A stretch of DNA of 17,396 nt. It comes from Leptospira ellisii (GTDB taxonomy: Bacteria; Spirochaetota; Leptospiria; Leptospirales; Leptospiraceae). Shown here piece after piece: positions 8,741 to 17,379 of the stretch. The DNA lies in assembly GCF_002811955.1 (NCBI RefSeq), contig NZ_NPEF01000074.1, positions 1 through 17,396 on the forward strand. The letters run 5' to 3'. The position numbers and the translations under genes are program-made. The notes beneath the pieces were generated by a model. It made no database searches and was not told the origin of the DNA. It saw nothing but the letters and a program-made list of their open reading frames with translations. Position 1 is the first letter of the stretch, and every line of letters begins with the position of its first letter.

Positions 8741-8848
8741 AAAACCTAAGGTCGCGTTTTCGTTTAGCGCGTCACTTCGCATTGGAGTAAAGGAGACGCT
8801 AACGTAAAAGAAATTTTTTTGGAAAAGGGTAGTTTTCTGCCACATCGT

Positions 8849-8854
8849 TATAAT
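8849..8854 (+). promoter_or_regulatory. Consensus -10 box (TATAAT) close to the MATE start
   Basis: A perfect TATAAT ends 12 nt before the GTG at 8867. No good -35 is seen at 16-18 bp. If used, transcription would begin only about 6 nt before the start codon, giving an almost leaderless mRNA. Confidence 0.35.
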
Positions 8855-8866
8855 TTTGGATGAACC

Positions 8867-10240
8867 GTGAAAACTCTGCGTCATTTAGCCCATACGTTTT
8901 ATAGAAACATACGCCCAAGTCTTTTGAATACGAAAATTCTGAAGTTGGCGGTTCCCGTGGTGTTCGGAATGCTCAGCCAAACCGTAGTTTGGGTGACCGA
9001 TACGATGATGGTGGGACGTCTCGGAAAAAATTCCATCGCCGCGATCGGCATCGGTGGGATCGCGCACTTTACGGTTCTTGCGTTTTTGATGGGATTCGCG
9101 ATGGGAATTCAGGTCATCATTTCCAGAAGATTCGGAGAAAAGAACGATTCGGAAATCGGAAAGGTGGGAATCACTTCGTTGTATCTTTCCCTGATCGTGG
9201 GAGGTCTTCTTTCTTTAGGCGGCGCCGAGATCAGCCGGCCTTTGATGGTATTGCTCAATAAGGACGAGATCGTTCTGGATCTTTCGAGCGGATATCTTTA
9301 CTATCGATTTTTGGGGACCGTGTTTTTCTTTCTTCTTTTTACGACCCGCGCTTTTACGGACGGTTTGGGGATCACTACGGCGGGTCTGGCGTCTATGATC
9401 ATAACATGTTTTGCGAATATATTTCTGAATTGGGTTCTGATCTACGGTAATCTGGGTTTCGAAGCTATGGGGGTTACGGGAGCCGCGATCGCCTCCTCGC
9501 TCGCGGGAGGCGCGGGACTTCTCGCGTTTCCGTTTTACTTTTACCAAAAAGGGCTCGGAAAATATTTTCGCGGCATCTCCTGGGGATTCAGTTTTTCGCA
9601 TCTGAAGGAAATTCTCAAGGCGGGAACGGCTCCCGCATTTGCGGAACTTCTCAATAACATCTCTTTTATGATCTTCACCGAATTCGCGACCGTGGTCGGA
9701 ACCACGGCCTTGGCAGTTACGAACATGTTGTTCAGCACGTTGAGTCTTTCGTTTCTCCCCGGCTACGCGTTCGGGGTCGCGGCCACTACGATTTTAGGTC
9801 AGGCTCTGGGTGCAGGAAAGGCCAGGTTGGCGTATCACGGCGCGTTTCGTTCGGCTTTTTTCGCAGCCTGCGTGATGGGAAGTATGGGATCGGCTTTCAT
9901 CCTATTCGGAAAGAATATGCTTTCGGTTTATACGAACGATCCGGAGTTGATTCGGGAAGCATATGCGCCTTTGGTAATATTAGGAATCGTGCAGATTGCC
10001 GACGCGTATCATATGGTCATCGCGTGCGCGCTTCGGGGAGCGGGGCTGCAGGGATTCGTATTTAGGGCGTATACGGCGGCTTCGTATCTCGTGTTTTTGC
10101 CTACGGCTTATTTTTTGGGAATTCATTTAGGGCTCGGCTCCGCCGGTTTGTGGTCCGGGATCGTGGCCTGGGTGTTCGTGCTTGCGGTGACTTTTGTGAT
10201 CCGGTTTAGACGGAAGGATTGGACGCAGAATCGGGTGTGA
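8867..10240 (+). CDS. MATE family efflux transporter (NorM/DinF-like)
   Basis: A 457-aa inner-membrane exporter of the MATE family, which uses H+ or Na+ gradients to expel cationic drugs or metabolites. It has about twelve hydrophobic spans in two six-span halves. The family N-terminal signature [15 protein letters not shown] followed by [12 protein letters not shown] (with Asp45) and [15 protein letters not shown] is clear, and the second half repeats the pattern with [22 protein letters not shown]. The length fits. The start is GTG, chosen because it gives a complete cytosolic N-terminus; no strong ribosome site precedes it. The gene is divergent from the deaminase. Its stop codon lies inside the first copy of the GGAACTC repeat. 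The substrate cannot be predicted. Confidence 0.92.
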   Translation: MKTLRHLAHTFYRNIRPSLLNTKILKLAVPVVFGMLSQTVVWVTDTMMVGRLGKNSIAAIGIGGIAHFTVLAFLMGFAMGIQVIISRRFGEKNDSEIGKVGITSLYLSLIVGGLLSLGGAEISRPLMVLLNKDEIVLDLSSGYLYYRFLGTVFFFLLFTTRAFTDGLGITTAGLASMIITCFANIFLNWVLIYGNLGFEAMGVTGAAIASSLAGGAGLLAFPFYFYQKGLGKYFRGISWGFSFSHLKEILKAGTAPAFAELLNNISFMIFTEFATVVGTTALAVTNMLFSTLSLSFLPGYAFGVAATTILGQALGAGKARLAYHGAFRSAFFAACVMGSMGSAFILFGKNMLSVYTNDPELIREAYAPLVILGIVQIADAYHMVIACALRGAGLQGFVFRAYTAASYLVFLPTAYFLGIHLGLGSAGLWSGIVAWVFVLAVTFVIRFRRKDWTQNRV

Positions 10241-10249
10241 GTTCCCGCA
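10235..10249 (-). repeat. GGAACTC repeat, copy 1 (inverted, overlaps MATE stop)
   Basis: On the minus strand it reads TGCGGGAACTCACAC. It covers the last bases of the MATE gene and forms the left arm of an inverted pair with copy 2 at 10327-10341; as RNA the 15 positions pair completely, allowing two G-U pairs. Confidence 0.65.
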
Positions 10250-10326
10250 AAAAAGAGGGTCGGGAAAGTTCGTCGTTAAAATCGACGGAGGGATCGGAAA
10301 TGGGGATTCTCCCATAAAATAAGGAG

Positions 10327-10341
10327 TGTGGGAACTCATAC
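10327..10341 (+). repeat. GGAACTC repeat, copy 2
   Basis: Reads TGTGGGAACTCATAC. It is the right arm of the inverted pair with copy 1 and the first of three direct copies. Confidence 0.65.
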
Positions 10342-10386
10342 GCCTTCCGGCTCCCTGACCGAAGGAAAAATTTCCGAAGAAACGGA

Positions 10387-10401
10387 TGTAGGAACTCTCA
10401 C
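10387..10401 (+). repeat. GGAACTC repeat, copy 3
   Basis: Reads TGTAGGAACTCTCAC. Its core lies exactly 60 bp after that of copy 2. Confidence 0.6.
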
Positions 10402-10448
10402 ATTTCCGCTTTACGGTAAGTTTCGGATTGACCGACTTACCTGTTCCG

Positions 10449-10463
10449 CGTGGGAACTCATAC
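10449..10463 (+). repeat. GGAACTC repeat, copy 4
   Basis: Reads CGTGGGAACTCATAC. Its core lies 62 bp after that of copy 3, and the last 13 bases equal those of copy 2. Confidence 0.6.
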
Positions 10464-10585
10464 AAAAAACGAACCGTCTTTCGGATCCAAGACGATTCCC
10501 CATCCACAAAACCCCAAATGATACGTTCGAAAACCCCTTTAAACGTTCTTGCCAGATCCGCTTTTACGGTTTTTTTGGTCTGAAG

Positions 10586-11608
10586 ATGAAAAAAGCGCTC
10601 ATAACCGGGATCACAGGCCAAGACGGATCCTATTTAACAGAGTTTCTCCTCGAAAAAGGCTATCAAGTGCACGGTATCGTTCGCAGATCCAGCATGTTCA
10701 ATCGGGGACGAATCGAACACATTCGCGGGAACTCCAACCTAATCTTACATTACGGAGATTTGACCGACTCGAGCAATCTTAACCGGATCTTGGAAAAAGT
10801 GTCCCCGGACGAAATCTATAATCTTGCCGCACAATCGCACGTGGGAGTTTCTTTCGAAGTGCCGGAATATACGGCGGAAGCGGACGCGGTGGGAACTCTT
10901 AGAATTTTAGACGCAATCAAACAAATCGGAGTCAAGAGCAGATTCTACCAAGCTTCGACATCGGAACTTTACGGAAAAGTACAGGCCATTCCACAAACCG
11001 AAACGACCCCGTTTTATCCAAGATCCCCGTACGCCGTCGCCAAATTGTATGCGTATTGGGCGGTTGTAAACTACAGGGAGGCGTTCGGAATTCACGCTTC
11101 CAACGGAATTCTTTTTAACCACGAATCTCCCCGACGAGGCGAAGGTTTCGTAACTAGAAAAATCACGATCGGAGTCGCCAATCTTTTGGCGAAAAAAGGC
11201 GGACCGATTCAACTCGGAAACATGGACGCAAAACGGGATTGGGGATACGCTCCCGACTACGTGGAAATGATGTGGATGATGTTGCAGCAGCCGGACGCCG
11301 ACGATTACGTGGTGGCGACGAACGAAACGCATACGGTTCGTGAATTCGTCGAAAAATCCTTCGGGTTTACCGGAATACAAATCCGCTGGGAAGGCAAAGG
11401 CGATTCCGAAAAGGGATTCGACGCCAAAACCGGTCAACTTCTCGTGGAAGTGAATCCGAAATTCTACCGTCCCACCGAAGTGGATATCCTCATCGGAGAT
11501 CCCGCAAAGGCGAAAAAGAAGCTGGGTTGGGAACCGAAGGTAAAATTCGAGGAACTCGTAAAGATCATGACCAAAGCCGATTGCGAATTGGTCGGAATTA
11601 AACTCTGA
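10586..11608 (+). CDS. gmd: GDP-mannose 4,6-dehydratase
   Basis: A 340-aa cytosolic short-chain dehydrogenase/reductase that converts GDP-D-mannose to GDP-4-dehydro-6-deoxy-D-mannose, the precursor of GDP-fucose, GDP-rhamnose or GDP-perosamine for surface polysaccharide. The NAD(P) motif GITGQDG is at 8-14. The catalytic residues Thr125 and Glu127 (STSELYG), Tyr149 and Lys153 (YAVAK) have the same spacing as in E. coli Gmd. Substrate-binding [16 protein letters not shown] (178-193) and [13 protein letters not shown] are typical. The ATG at 10586 is chosen because the Rossmann strand starts at residue 3; the ribosome site is weak (TGAAG). No reductase or transaminase partner lies nearby, so the final sugar is unknown. 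Confidence 0.95.
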   Translation: MKKALITGITGQDGSYLTEFLLEKGYQVHGIVRRSSMFNRGRIEHIRGNSNLILHYGDLTDSSNLNRILEKVSPDEIYNLAAQSHVGVSFEVPEYTAEADAVGTLRILDAIKQIGVKSRFYQASTSELYGKVQAIPQTETTPFYPRSPYAVAKLYAYWAVVNYREAFGIHASNGILFNHESPRRGEGFVTRKITIGVANLLAKKGGPIQLGNMDAKRDWGYAPDYVEMMWMMLQQPDADDYVVATNETHTVREFVEKSFGFTGIQIRWEGKGDSEKGFDAKTGQLLVEVNPKFYRPTEVDILIGDPAKAKKKLGWEPKVKFEELVKIMTKADCELVGIKL

Positions 11609-11632
11609 TCCGGAAGGGTTCTTCGGGCGTCT

Positions 11633-11699
11633 CCTCGCTGTGCGAGGCCGCGCTGGTTCCGCGCTTCGTCTTTCGCCTCGGTCGGATCTTCGATCCGAC
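11633..11699. repeat. GC-rich tract with tandem hairpins
   Basis: CCTCGC-TGT-GCGAGG (11633-11647) and GTCGGATC-TTC-GATCCGAC (11681-11699) are both perfect inverted repeats with 3-nt loops, joined by a CG-rich segment with runs of CTTCG/TTCGC. The base content differs from the neighbouring genes. It resembles the hairpin-rich intergenic repeats I associate with Leptospira, but that memory is unverified. Confidence 0.5.
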
Positions 11700-11762
11700 T
11701 GCTTCGCACGCTCCCCATCGCTGACGCGTAAATCGATCTTACATCTTAATCTTGAAAAACGG

Positions 11763-11809
11763 CCGATCGATTGCCGTTCCGGATGAAGCGGCCGGAGGCA
11801 ATCGATCGG
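11763..11809. terminator. Strong hairpin (perfect 13-bp inverted repeat), possible bidirectional terminator
   Basis: CCGATCGATTGCC (11763-11775) and GGCAATCGATCGG (11797-11809) are perfect complements, and TCCGG/CCGGA extends the stem by five pairs after a 2-nt bulge. It sits between gmd and the oppositely oriented lipoprotein gene, where transcription converges. No T-run follows on either strand, so it is not a classic intrinsic terminator and may be a repeat element or RNA-stabilising stem. Confidence 0.5.
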
Positions 11810-11840
11810 AGAGATGAACTTGTTTATATTCGTATTTTTG

Positions 11841-13076
11841 TCAGTTTGTAGATGAAGGAAGAGGTTTGTATACGGGTTCCTTTTTCAGGACCTTCATGTT
11901 TAAACCGAAAGGAACGTTATTCGCGTCGGCTTTCATCGTAAAAAGAAGGTTTTCCAGATTCGAATTAAGCGGATCCGTATCGAGTATATTCGATAAATCT
12001 AAACCGATTTGAACGTCTACGTCCTTCCATAAAAACCTTTTTTCAGCCTCGTTAGTCTCTCCGTCGAAAACGATCGTGATCGGGCCGTCGAAAGGGATCA
12101 ATACGATGTTCGTGTGATACATGAGCGGATAGGTTTGTTTTAACATGGAAAGAACGAAATCGTTTTCGGCCGAAGTCAGGGTTCTGCTCGCGTAACCTAT
12201 ACTATTATAACCTTTGGAAGAGTAGGATTCTTCGGTCATCTGGATCTGCGCCGGCGCGGTCAAAATATCGTTTCGGATAAAAAGTACCGTTATGGAAGCG
12301 TCCGTTACGAAAGATTGACCGGGGACGTCCTGAAAGTAATGAAATCCCGGAAAGACGAGCTGCGTGAGATGGGTTGGAGCCTCGGCCCACTGCGAATATT
12401 TTTTCAAAGGATGTTTTCCGTCGATTCCGCTCGCATTTTCACCCCAAAGAATTCCGTAGTACTCGTTGTTATAAACCAATCCCGGCGCTTCGAGGGTTAG
12501 ACTGAACGCGTCGATTTCGAAATTCCGATCTCCGGAAATTCCGGAAGACTGATACCAGTCCGGTTGAATTTGACCGCCCACTTGCAGAACGTTACCGATC
12601 GCTTTCTCATACGACTCGTTCGAAAAATGCGGAAAGCCGGGAGGAGGCGCGATCATCCAATAACTCCAATCGGGAGCGTCGATTCTATAAATAGGATCCG
12701 ATTCCTGTTCCGTTTCGCCGGGGCGATAATCGAAAGCCGTGGCCAAAAGCGTTGATACGTACAACCCTTGGACGTTATCGTTCGTCACGGGAGTCGCGGT
12801 TCCGCCGAATCCGCTTTGCGTCAAAAACGAAGAGGCGTTGGCCGAACCGACGGAATTCGAATCCTGTATTCTCGTGCTGATGTTAAATCCCTTTTGTGTT
12901 CCGAGGGAAAATAACGCCGAAAGCAGAAAATCGTTCTGATTCCCGTTTCCTTTCTGGCAGTTCGTAAAACAAAAAAGTCCTACGATAACGAAGGAAGTGA
13001 TCTTATTCCGATCGAAAATAATTTTCGATATTTTCGAAATAACATTATTAAAGTTTAATATATTCTCAGCTAACAT
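11841..13076 (-). CDS. Putative lipoprotein of unknown function
   Basis: 411 aa from the ATG at 13076. The N-terminus has basic residues (to about Lys25), a hydrophobic stretch ITSFVIVGLFCFT, then Asn-Cys40, consistent with the relaxed spirochaetal lipobox; the mature chain starts CQKGNGNQ. The frame stays open to a TTG at 13157, but that start would put 67 residues before the cysteine. The mature protein is rich in aromatic, Gly and Asn/Ser residues with repeated beta-like stretches (for example DWSYWMIAPPPGFPHF), suggesting a secreted or outer-membrane beta-rich domain. I recognise no named family. It lies 201 bp after alkA and converges on gmd, so it is probably transcribed from its own promoter in the AT-rich upstream stretch. 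Confidence 0.72.
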   Translation of the reverse strand: MLAENILNFNNVISKISKIIFDRNKITSFVIVGLFCFTNCQKGNGNQNDFLLSALFSLGTQKGFNISTRIQDSNSVGSANASSFLTQSGFGGTATPVTNDNVQGLYVSTLLATAFDYRPGETEQESDPIYRIDAPDWSYWMIAPPPGFPHFSNESYEKAIGNVLQVGGQIQPDWYQSSGISGDRNFEIDAFSLTLEAPGLVYNNEYYGILWGENASGIDGKHPLKKYSQWAEAPTHLTQLVFPGFHYFQDVPGQSFVTDASITVLFIRNDILTAPAQIQMTEESYSSKGYNSIGYASRTLTSAENDFVLSMLKQTYPLMYHTNIVLIPFDGPITIVFDGETNEAEKRFLWKDVDVQIGLDLSNILDTDPLNSNLENLLFTMKADANNVPFGLNMKVLKKEPVYKPLPSSTN

Positions 13077-13277
13077 AAAAACCAACCTTGAAATTTCTTC
13101 GACTTTAATACCGGGTTTAAAAGACGGGTTTGCCAAAAATTCCTCGGGAAGGATCAAAGAGTAAAAAAATTATTTCTATAAAACGATTCGAGCGGAATGA
13201 AGTCCGTTTCGGAGGGAATAAAAGCGGAAGTCGTGCGGATTTTTCGGAAAGAGGTCGTTTAAAAAACCGTTCGGATC

Positions 13278-13985
13278 CTATCCCCAGCCGTCTCCGCCGT
13301 CCACGTCGGCCCAAAGATACCACGAAAGGACGGTGCGATAAGGAGAGAACGACTTTAGGAATTCCTGGATTTCCTTTTTGTCGTCCTTTAGGATTCCGTA
13401 ATGTTTTTCGACCGCTTTCCTCAGGATGAGATCGTTGATCGAAAAATGATCCCAACGATCAAGGGCGAAGATCAAAACCATCTCCGCCGTCCAAGGCCCC
13501 ACGCCTTTTAAGGAACAGAGCAGTTCCATCGCGGCGGAATCGTCCAGTTTTCTCAATTTGGAATCCGATATAAGACCGCTTTTGTAGGCTTCCGCGATCC
13601 GTTTTACTGTTTCGGTTTTGGCCTGCGAAACCCCTATCCTTCTCAATTCTCCATTAGGAATCCTTAATATTTGATCGGGAGACGGGATTTTCTTGGTTCC
13701 CGCTAATGCGATCAATCTTCTTTCGAAAGTGAGAGCGACCTTGACGGACAACTGTTGTCCTAAAACGGATTTGATCAAAACTTGATACGGGGCGCCGATC
13801 GTTTTTAGCGCGCAAGGACCGACCGAATCTATCAATTTACGGGTGATCGGATCCTTCTTACGAAGCCAAACGGCCGCCTTTTTCAATAGAATGTCCCGGT
13901 CTTCTAACTTTGACGGAGAGGAAGGACCGGAAACGATCGTTCGTCGGGTGCGGACTTTTTTTCCGGACTTTTTCGGAGAAACCAT
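13278..13985 (-). CDS. DNA-3-methyladenine glycosylase II family (AlkA-like HhH-GPD)
   Basis: A 235-aa base-excision repair enzyme predicted to remove 3-methyladenine and other alkylated purines from DNA. The helix-hairpin-helix LCSLKGVGPWTAEMVLIFAL (156-175) is followed by FSIND, whose Asp185 is in the position of the catalytic aspartate. The upstream segment YQVLIKSVLGQQLSVKVA (67-84) is the usual substrate-side helix of this family. No iron-sulfur cysteine loop is present, excluding an endonuclease III type. It is shorter than E. coli AlkA (282 aa) and lacks its N-terminal beta domain, as in many bacterial and fungal relatives. The first 25 residues are basic and probably unstructured. It starts 14 bp after the crp-like gene and is probably co-transcribed with it. 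Confidence 0.87.
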   Translation of the reverse strand: MVSPKKSGKKVRTRRTIVSGPSSPSKLEDRDILLKKAAVWLRKKDPITRKLIDSVGPCALKTIGAPYQVLIKSVLGQQLSVKVALTFERRLIALAGTKKIPSPDQILRIPNGELRRIGVSQAKTETVKRIAEAYKSGLISDSKLRKLDDSAAMELLCSLKGVGPWTAEMVLIFALDRWDHFSINDLILRKAVEKHYGILKDDKKEIQEFLKSFSPYRTVLSWYLWADVDGGDGWG

Positions 13986-13999
13986 CTTAAGAAACCGAG

Positions 14000-15223
<1,224 letters not shown>

Positions 15224-15226
15224 GTG

Positions 15227-15256
15227 TTAGTATTTTTTTTGAAAATCAGAGTTCAA
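15227..15256 (-). promoter_or_regulatory. Weak promoter candidate for the crp-like gene
   Basis: On the minus strand TTGAAC (15251-15256) and TACTAA (15227-15232) are 18 bp apart with an A-rich spacer, ending 9 nt before the ATG. The -10 match is poor, so this is tentative. Confidence 0.2.
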
Positions 15257-15302
15257 CTGTTTTCATTATCGGTTTTTAGGAATCAAAACCCCAAAAAAAG
15301 AG

Positions 15303-15821
15303 CTACTTTTCCGCACATTCCGGCATTTCAGCCTTGAATCCGGTTAAAATCTCCCATTCGGACAGCTCTAAAGAGGCTTTTTCCGCCAATTCTCTGGAAA
15401 AAGATTGGCCGCAGATGGATTGGAAGACCTTTTTCGCCTTTTCCTCTTCTCCGATTTCCAGATACAATTTGCCGGCTTCGAAATAAGAATTGAGACCGAG
15501 CGTGGAAGTGGGTTCCTCCGCGTATTGTCGGAGACTGATCTCCAAAACCTTTTCGGGACGACCCAGTCGGGAATAATTGTTTTTGAGAATCTGATAGGCC
15601 TTATTTTTGAATTTGCTGAACGGATATAAAATCAGGAAACTTTTGATTTCCTCGATCGATTTGTGGAATTTGCGGTCTTTGTAGGCTTCTTCCGCGATCC
15701 TAAGCAGATTTTCCGCCTGGGTTTCGGAAAGGGGGGAAACTTCCGAATGTAAAGGTCCGGAAAGAATAACCGCCGTTAAAGATGGAACGAGTAAAAAAAC
15801 GAAAAAACCCTTCGCCTGCAA
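15303..15821 (-). CDS. Exported TPR-like protein of unknown function
   Basis: 172 aa. A signal peptide is visible: MQAKGFF, hydrophobic VFLLVPSLTAVILSG, cleavage near LHS-EV (about residue 26), so the protein is probably periplasmic. The mature part is a chain of amphipathic helix pairs with tetratricopeptide spacing: AENLLRIAEEAYKDRKFHKSI, ending near 55; KAYQILKNNYSRLGRPEKVL; and SYFEAGKLYLEIGEEEKAKKVF, the best match. Such proteins usually scaffold envelope complexes; no partner can be named. The start is TTG with GGAG 6 nt upstream. It sits between the Cys/His small protein (64 bp upstream) and the crp-like gene (85 bp downstream), all on the same strand. Confidence 0.75.
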   Translation of the reverse strand: MQAKGFFVFLLVPSLTAVILSGPLHSEVSPLSETQAENLLRIAEEAYKDRKFHKSIEEIKSFLILYPFSKFKNKAYQILKNNYSRLGRPEKVLEISLRQYAEEPTSTLGLNSYFEAGKLYLEIGEEEKAKKVFQSICGQSFSRELAEKASLELSEWEILTGFKAEMPECAEK

Positions 15822-15827
15822 GATAAA

Positions 15828-15831
15828 CTCC
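15828..15831 (-). promoter_or_regulatory. Ribosome binding site (GGAG) for the TTG start at 15821
   Basis: On the minus strand GGAG lies 6 nt before TTG; this pair gives a complete signal peptide, which supports the unusual start. Confidence 0.55.
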
Positions 15832-15885
15832 GGGGAAATTCTCTTCCCTATTCAAGATTATCTGCAGGTTTTCCGAAAAGGTTGA

Positions 15886-16170
15886 TTACTTTTTCTTGTC
15901 GATCGTTTTGCGGTGGTGCTCGCAAAGTCTGTAAAGTTTGCCCGAAGACGGGTTCTTTTTGGCGACTTTGGTTCCGCAGATGATACAAAGGCCGTTGTTT
16001 CTTCTTCTTTGATACAGAAGCTGCACCCTTTCCGCGCCGGAAAGATTGTACTTACTTACCTGTATTCTGAATCCTTTATATAGATAATTACCCACTGCTT
16101 CGATGGACTGGGTCTTTACTCCCGTTACCAGGGATTCAAGATCTTCGTTTGAGATTTTTTTTGGTTTCAT
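15886..16170 (-). CDS. Small basic protein with Cys/His metal-binding motif
   Basis: 94 aa, strongly basic. The C-terminal third has GLC-x-x-CG at Cys62/Cys65 and LCEHH at Cys83, His85 and His86, preceded by an Arg-rich RRRNNG segment. This RRR...GLCxxCG...LCxxH arrangement is common in short zinc-ribbon or HNH-like nucleic-acid-binding modules. The N-terminal part (5-55) looks helical. A nucleic-acid-binding role is inferred from charge and the putative metal site; no catalytic HNH triad can be completed. The ATG lacks a good ribosome site (CAAATAAAAGT precedes it). It is the first gene of the minus-strand block and is preceded by a hairpin plus T-run at 16210-16244. Confidence 0.72.
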   Translation of the reverse strand: MKPKKISNEDLESLVTGVKTQSIEAVGNYLYKGFRIQVSKYNLSGAERVQLLYQRRRNNGLCIICGTKVAKKNPSSGKLYRLCEHHRKTIDKKK

Positions 16171-16209
16171 ACTTTTATTTGAGACGAAATCGCCTAATTA
16201 AAATTACAC

Positions 16210-16244
16210 AAAAAAATCGCTGTTAGGTTTTTTTTTAAACGGCG
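16210..16244 (-). terminator. Hairpin followed by T-run upstream of the Cys/His gene (terminator or attenuator)
   Basis: On the minus strand CGCCGTT (16238-16244) pairs with AACAGCG (16218-16224), seven pairs including one G-U, around a 13-nt A-rich loop, and is followed by ATTTTTTT. No minus-strand gene lies directly upstream in the window, so it either ends antisense transcription or acts as an attenuator in the leader of the 94-aa gene. The large loop weakens the case. Confidence 0.35.
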
Positions 16245-16520
16245 TCGAAAAAAACGAAACCCTTCGCCGAAGATACGGCCGTTCATTTTATTTCTCAAGT
16301 TGATAATTTTTTTCCATTATGCGCCTTTAGGTCGCTAAAATCACCGCGTAAAAAGCCCTTCTTTCGGGTTGGAAACCGGAGCCGACCATCGGTCGGTGAA
16401 CCCGTCCGTTCCGCTTCTTCCGAAGGTTCGAAAGGAGGGGCGCGTTTAAAATCGGCTAAAGGCTTGCCAAAGATTTCGAAATGGATAGAATTTAAGAATC
16501 TTCGTTCCAGAAAAAAAGAA

Positions 16521-16526
16521 AGGAAG
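16521..16526 (+). promoter_or_regulatory. Ribosome binding site (AGGAAG) for the ATG at 16533
   Basis: AGGAAG lies 6 nt before ATG. It is the best translation start in this frame although it lies 70 codons before the lipobox cysteine. Confidence 0.45.
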
Positions 16527-16532
16527 TTTCCT

Positions 16533-17294
16533 ATGAAGAATCGAATTCGAATAAAGATCGGCCCGATCGTCTCCTGCGACCAACGCATAAATCCGCTTCC
16601 CGTAGGTTTTAATTCCGTATATAGGGCGTTTTCCCCTACGTGTCATTCGACCGCCAAACAACGTTTTAACGAATCGAACCGTTCCGTTCTTCTTACGATC
16701 ACTTTTCCGTTTTTTTGTATTTTGTTCCTTTTTTTGGCCGGATGTAAGCCGAATCCCAAAGACGAGGTCCAGAGAATCATCGCCGATCCGCACGTTCCCG
16801 TCGAGGAAAAGGCGCGCCAGGCTTCGTTTTTGCTTTTAGGGGATCGTTTGAAAGAGATCGAAGTGATTCCCGATATCCGGGAGGACGGAACTCCGAGCGG
16901 AAAGTTAAAGGTGACCTTGTCCGTGGGAGGAAATTCGGCGCTCACTTTTTTGGGACAAAAAGAATATAAGGAAAGAATGAAGTTGGAAGTCGCTTTGTTG
17001 ACGTTCCGTCTTTTGCAGACTCTTCGGCAACTTCCGATTGAAAGTTTTCGGATCAGCATCGTTAAACCCTATTACGTCAAAAATTCTCCGACGGAATCCG
17101 TCGAAGAGTTCGAGGTATTTCGGGCCAGGATGGAAAGAGATTCTTTGGATTCGATCCGGGGTTTTCAGAACGTGGATTCGTTCGCTGCAGATTCGTATGA
17201 TTCTCCCGATCCAGAGGTTTTGGACGTTATGGTCCAGATCGTTCGTTCTTGGAAGGTGGAATTGGACGAATTGAATCGAGTCGAAGTCAACTGA
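16533..17294 (+). CDS. Putative lipoprotein of unknown function
   Basis: 253 aa from the ATG at 16533. A hydrophobic stretch LLTITFPFFCILFLFLAGC ends in the classic lipobox LAGC, with Cys71 as the lipidated residue, and the mature chain begins CKPNPKDEVQ. The mature 183 residues are mixed alpha/beta and charged (for example VPVEEKARQASFLLLGDRL); I recognise no family. The odd point is the N-terminus: about 50 residues of basic, non-hydrophobic sequence precede the signal segment. No in-frame ATG, GTG or TTG lies closer to it, so either the long form is real or a rare start codon is used. The frame is open upstream to an ATG at 16464, which has no ribosome site. Confidence 0.7.
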   Translation: MKNRIRIKIGPIVSCDQRINPLPVGFNSVYRAFSPTCHSTAKQRFNESNRSVLLTITFPFFCILFLFLAGCKPNPKDEVQRIIADPHVPVEEKARQASFLLLGDRLKEIEVIPDIREDGTPSGKLKVTLSVGGNSALTFLGQKEYKERMKLEVALLTFRLLQTLRQLPIESFRISIVKPYYVKNSPTESVEEFEVFRARMERDSLDSIRGFQNVDSFAADSYDSPDPEVLDVMVQIVRSWKVELDELNRVEVN

Positions 17295-17304
17295 GTTTTG
17301 AGTT

Positions 17305-17319
17305 GTGTGAGTTCCCACA
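17305..17319 (-). repeat. GGAACTC repeat, copy 5 (inverted)
   Basis: On the minus strand it reads TGTGGGAACTCACAC. It begins 11 bp after the lipoprotein stop, as copy 1 does after the MATE gene, and can pair with copy 6. Confidence 0.65.
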
Positions 17320-17379
17320 AAGCGAAAGCGGGAACGGTTCCGGTCGATGGCGGGTGAGAAAGTTTTTCCGACGAAGAAA

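Larger units (their letters stand above)
10241..10585 (+). other. 345-bp non-coding spacer/leader before gmd
   Basis: An open frame from 10328 reads into gmd, but its first 86 codons do not resemble any part of a dehydratase and contain the repeats, so I treat the region as untranslated. It holds four copies of the 15-bp repeat (the first begins inside MATE), a small hairpin CGTCG-TTAAAAT-CGACG (10271-10287) and another, TGGGG-ATTC-TCCCA (10301-10314). No convincing promoter was found. The two hairpins and the outer inverted pair may together end the MATE transcript. Confidence 0.5.
16171..16532. other. 362-bp non-coding spacer between divergent genes
   Basis: No supported gene. The left part is AT-rich with long A and T runs and the hairpin at 16218-16244. 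The middle (16281-16320) is AT-rich and could contain promoters, though no clear -35/-10 pair was found. The right part is GC-rich with two small stems, AGCCC-TTCTTTC-GGGTT near 16356-16373 and CCGACC-ATC-GGTCGG (16382-16396), and could be a structured leader of the downstream lipoprotein gene. Confidence 0.4.

Noticed and set aside
8741..8884. 48-residue N-terminal extension of the deaminase
   Set aside because: It would overlap the divergent MATE start, lacks a ribosome site, and the DLHNH motif is normally close to the N-terminus.
10327..10463. CRISPR-like array from repeats spaced about 60 bp
   Set aside because: Only three direct copies, 15 bp long and imperfect, with an inverted copy alongside and the same motif elsewhere; no cas genes. 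It fits a dispersed intergenic repeat better.
10328..10585. N-terminal 86-residue extension of Gmd
   Set aside because: It covers the repeat copies, has no dehydratase similarity, and the Rossmann motif begins right after the ATG at 10586.
10861..10905. Another GGAACTC repeat copy inside gmd (near 10876)
   Set aside because: It only shares GTGGGAACTC, which encodes the conserved VGTL of the dehydratase; the flanks do not match the 15-bp consensus.
13077..13157. TTG start at 13157 for the lipoprotein gene
   Set aside because: It would place 67 residues before the lipobox cysteine; the ATG at 13076 gives a more plausible signal peptide.
13200..13277. Terminator after the DNA glycosylase gene
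   Set aside because: The only candidate is a 3-bp CCG-AA-CGG stem before a T6 run, too weak to call.
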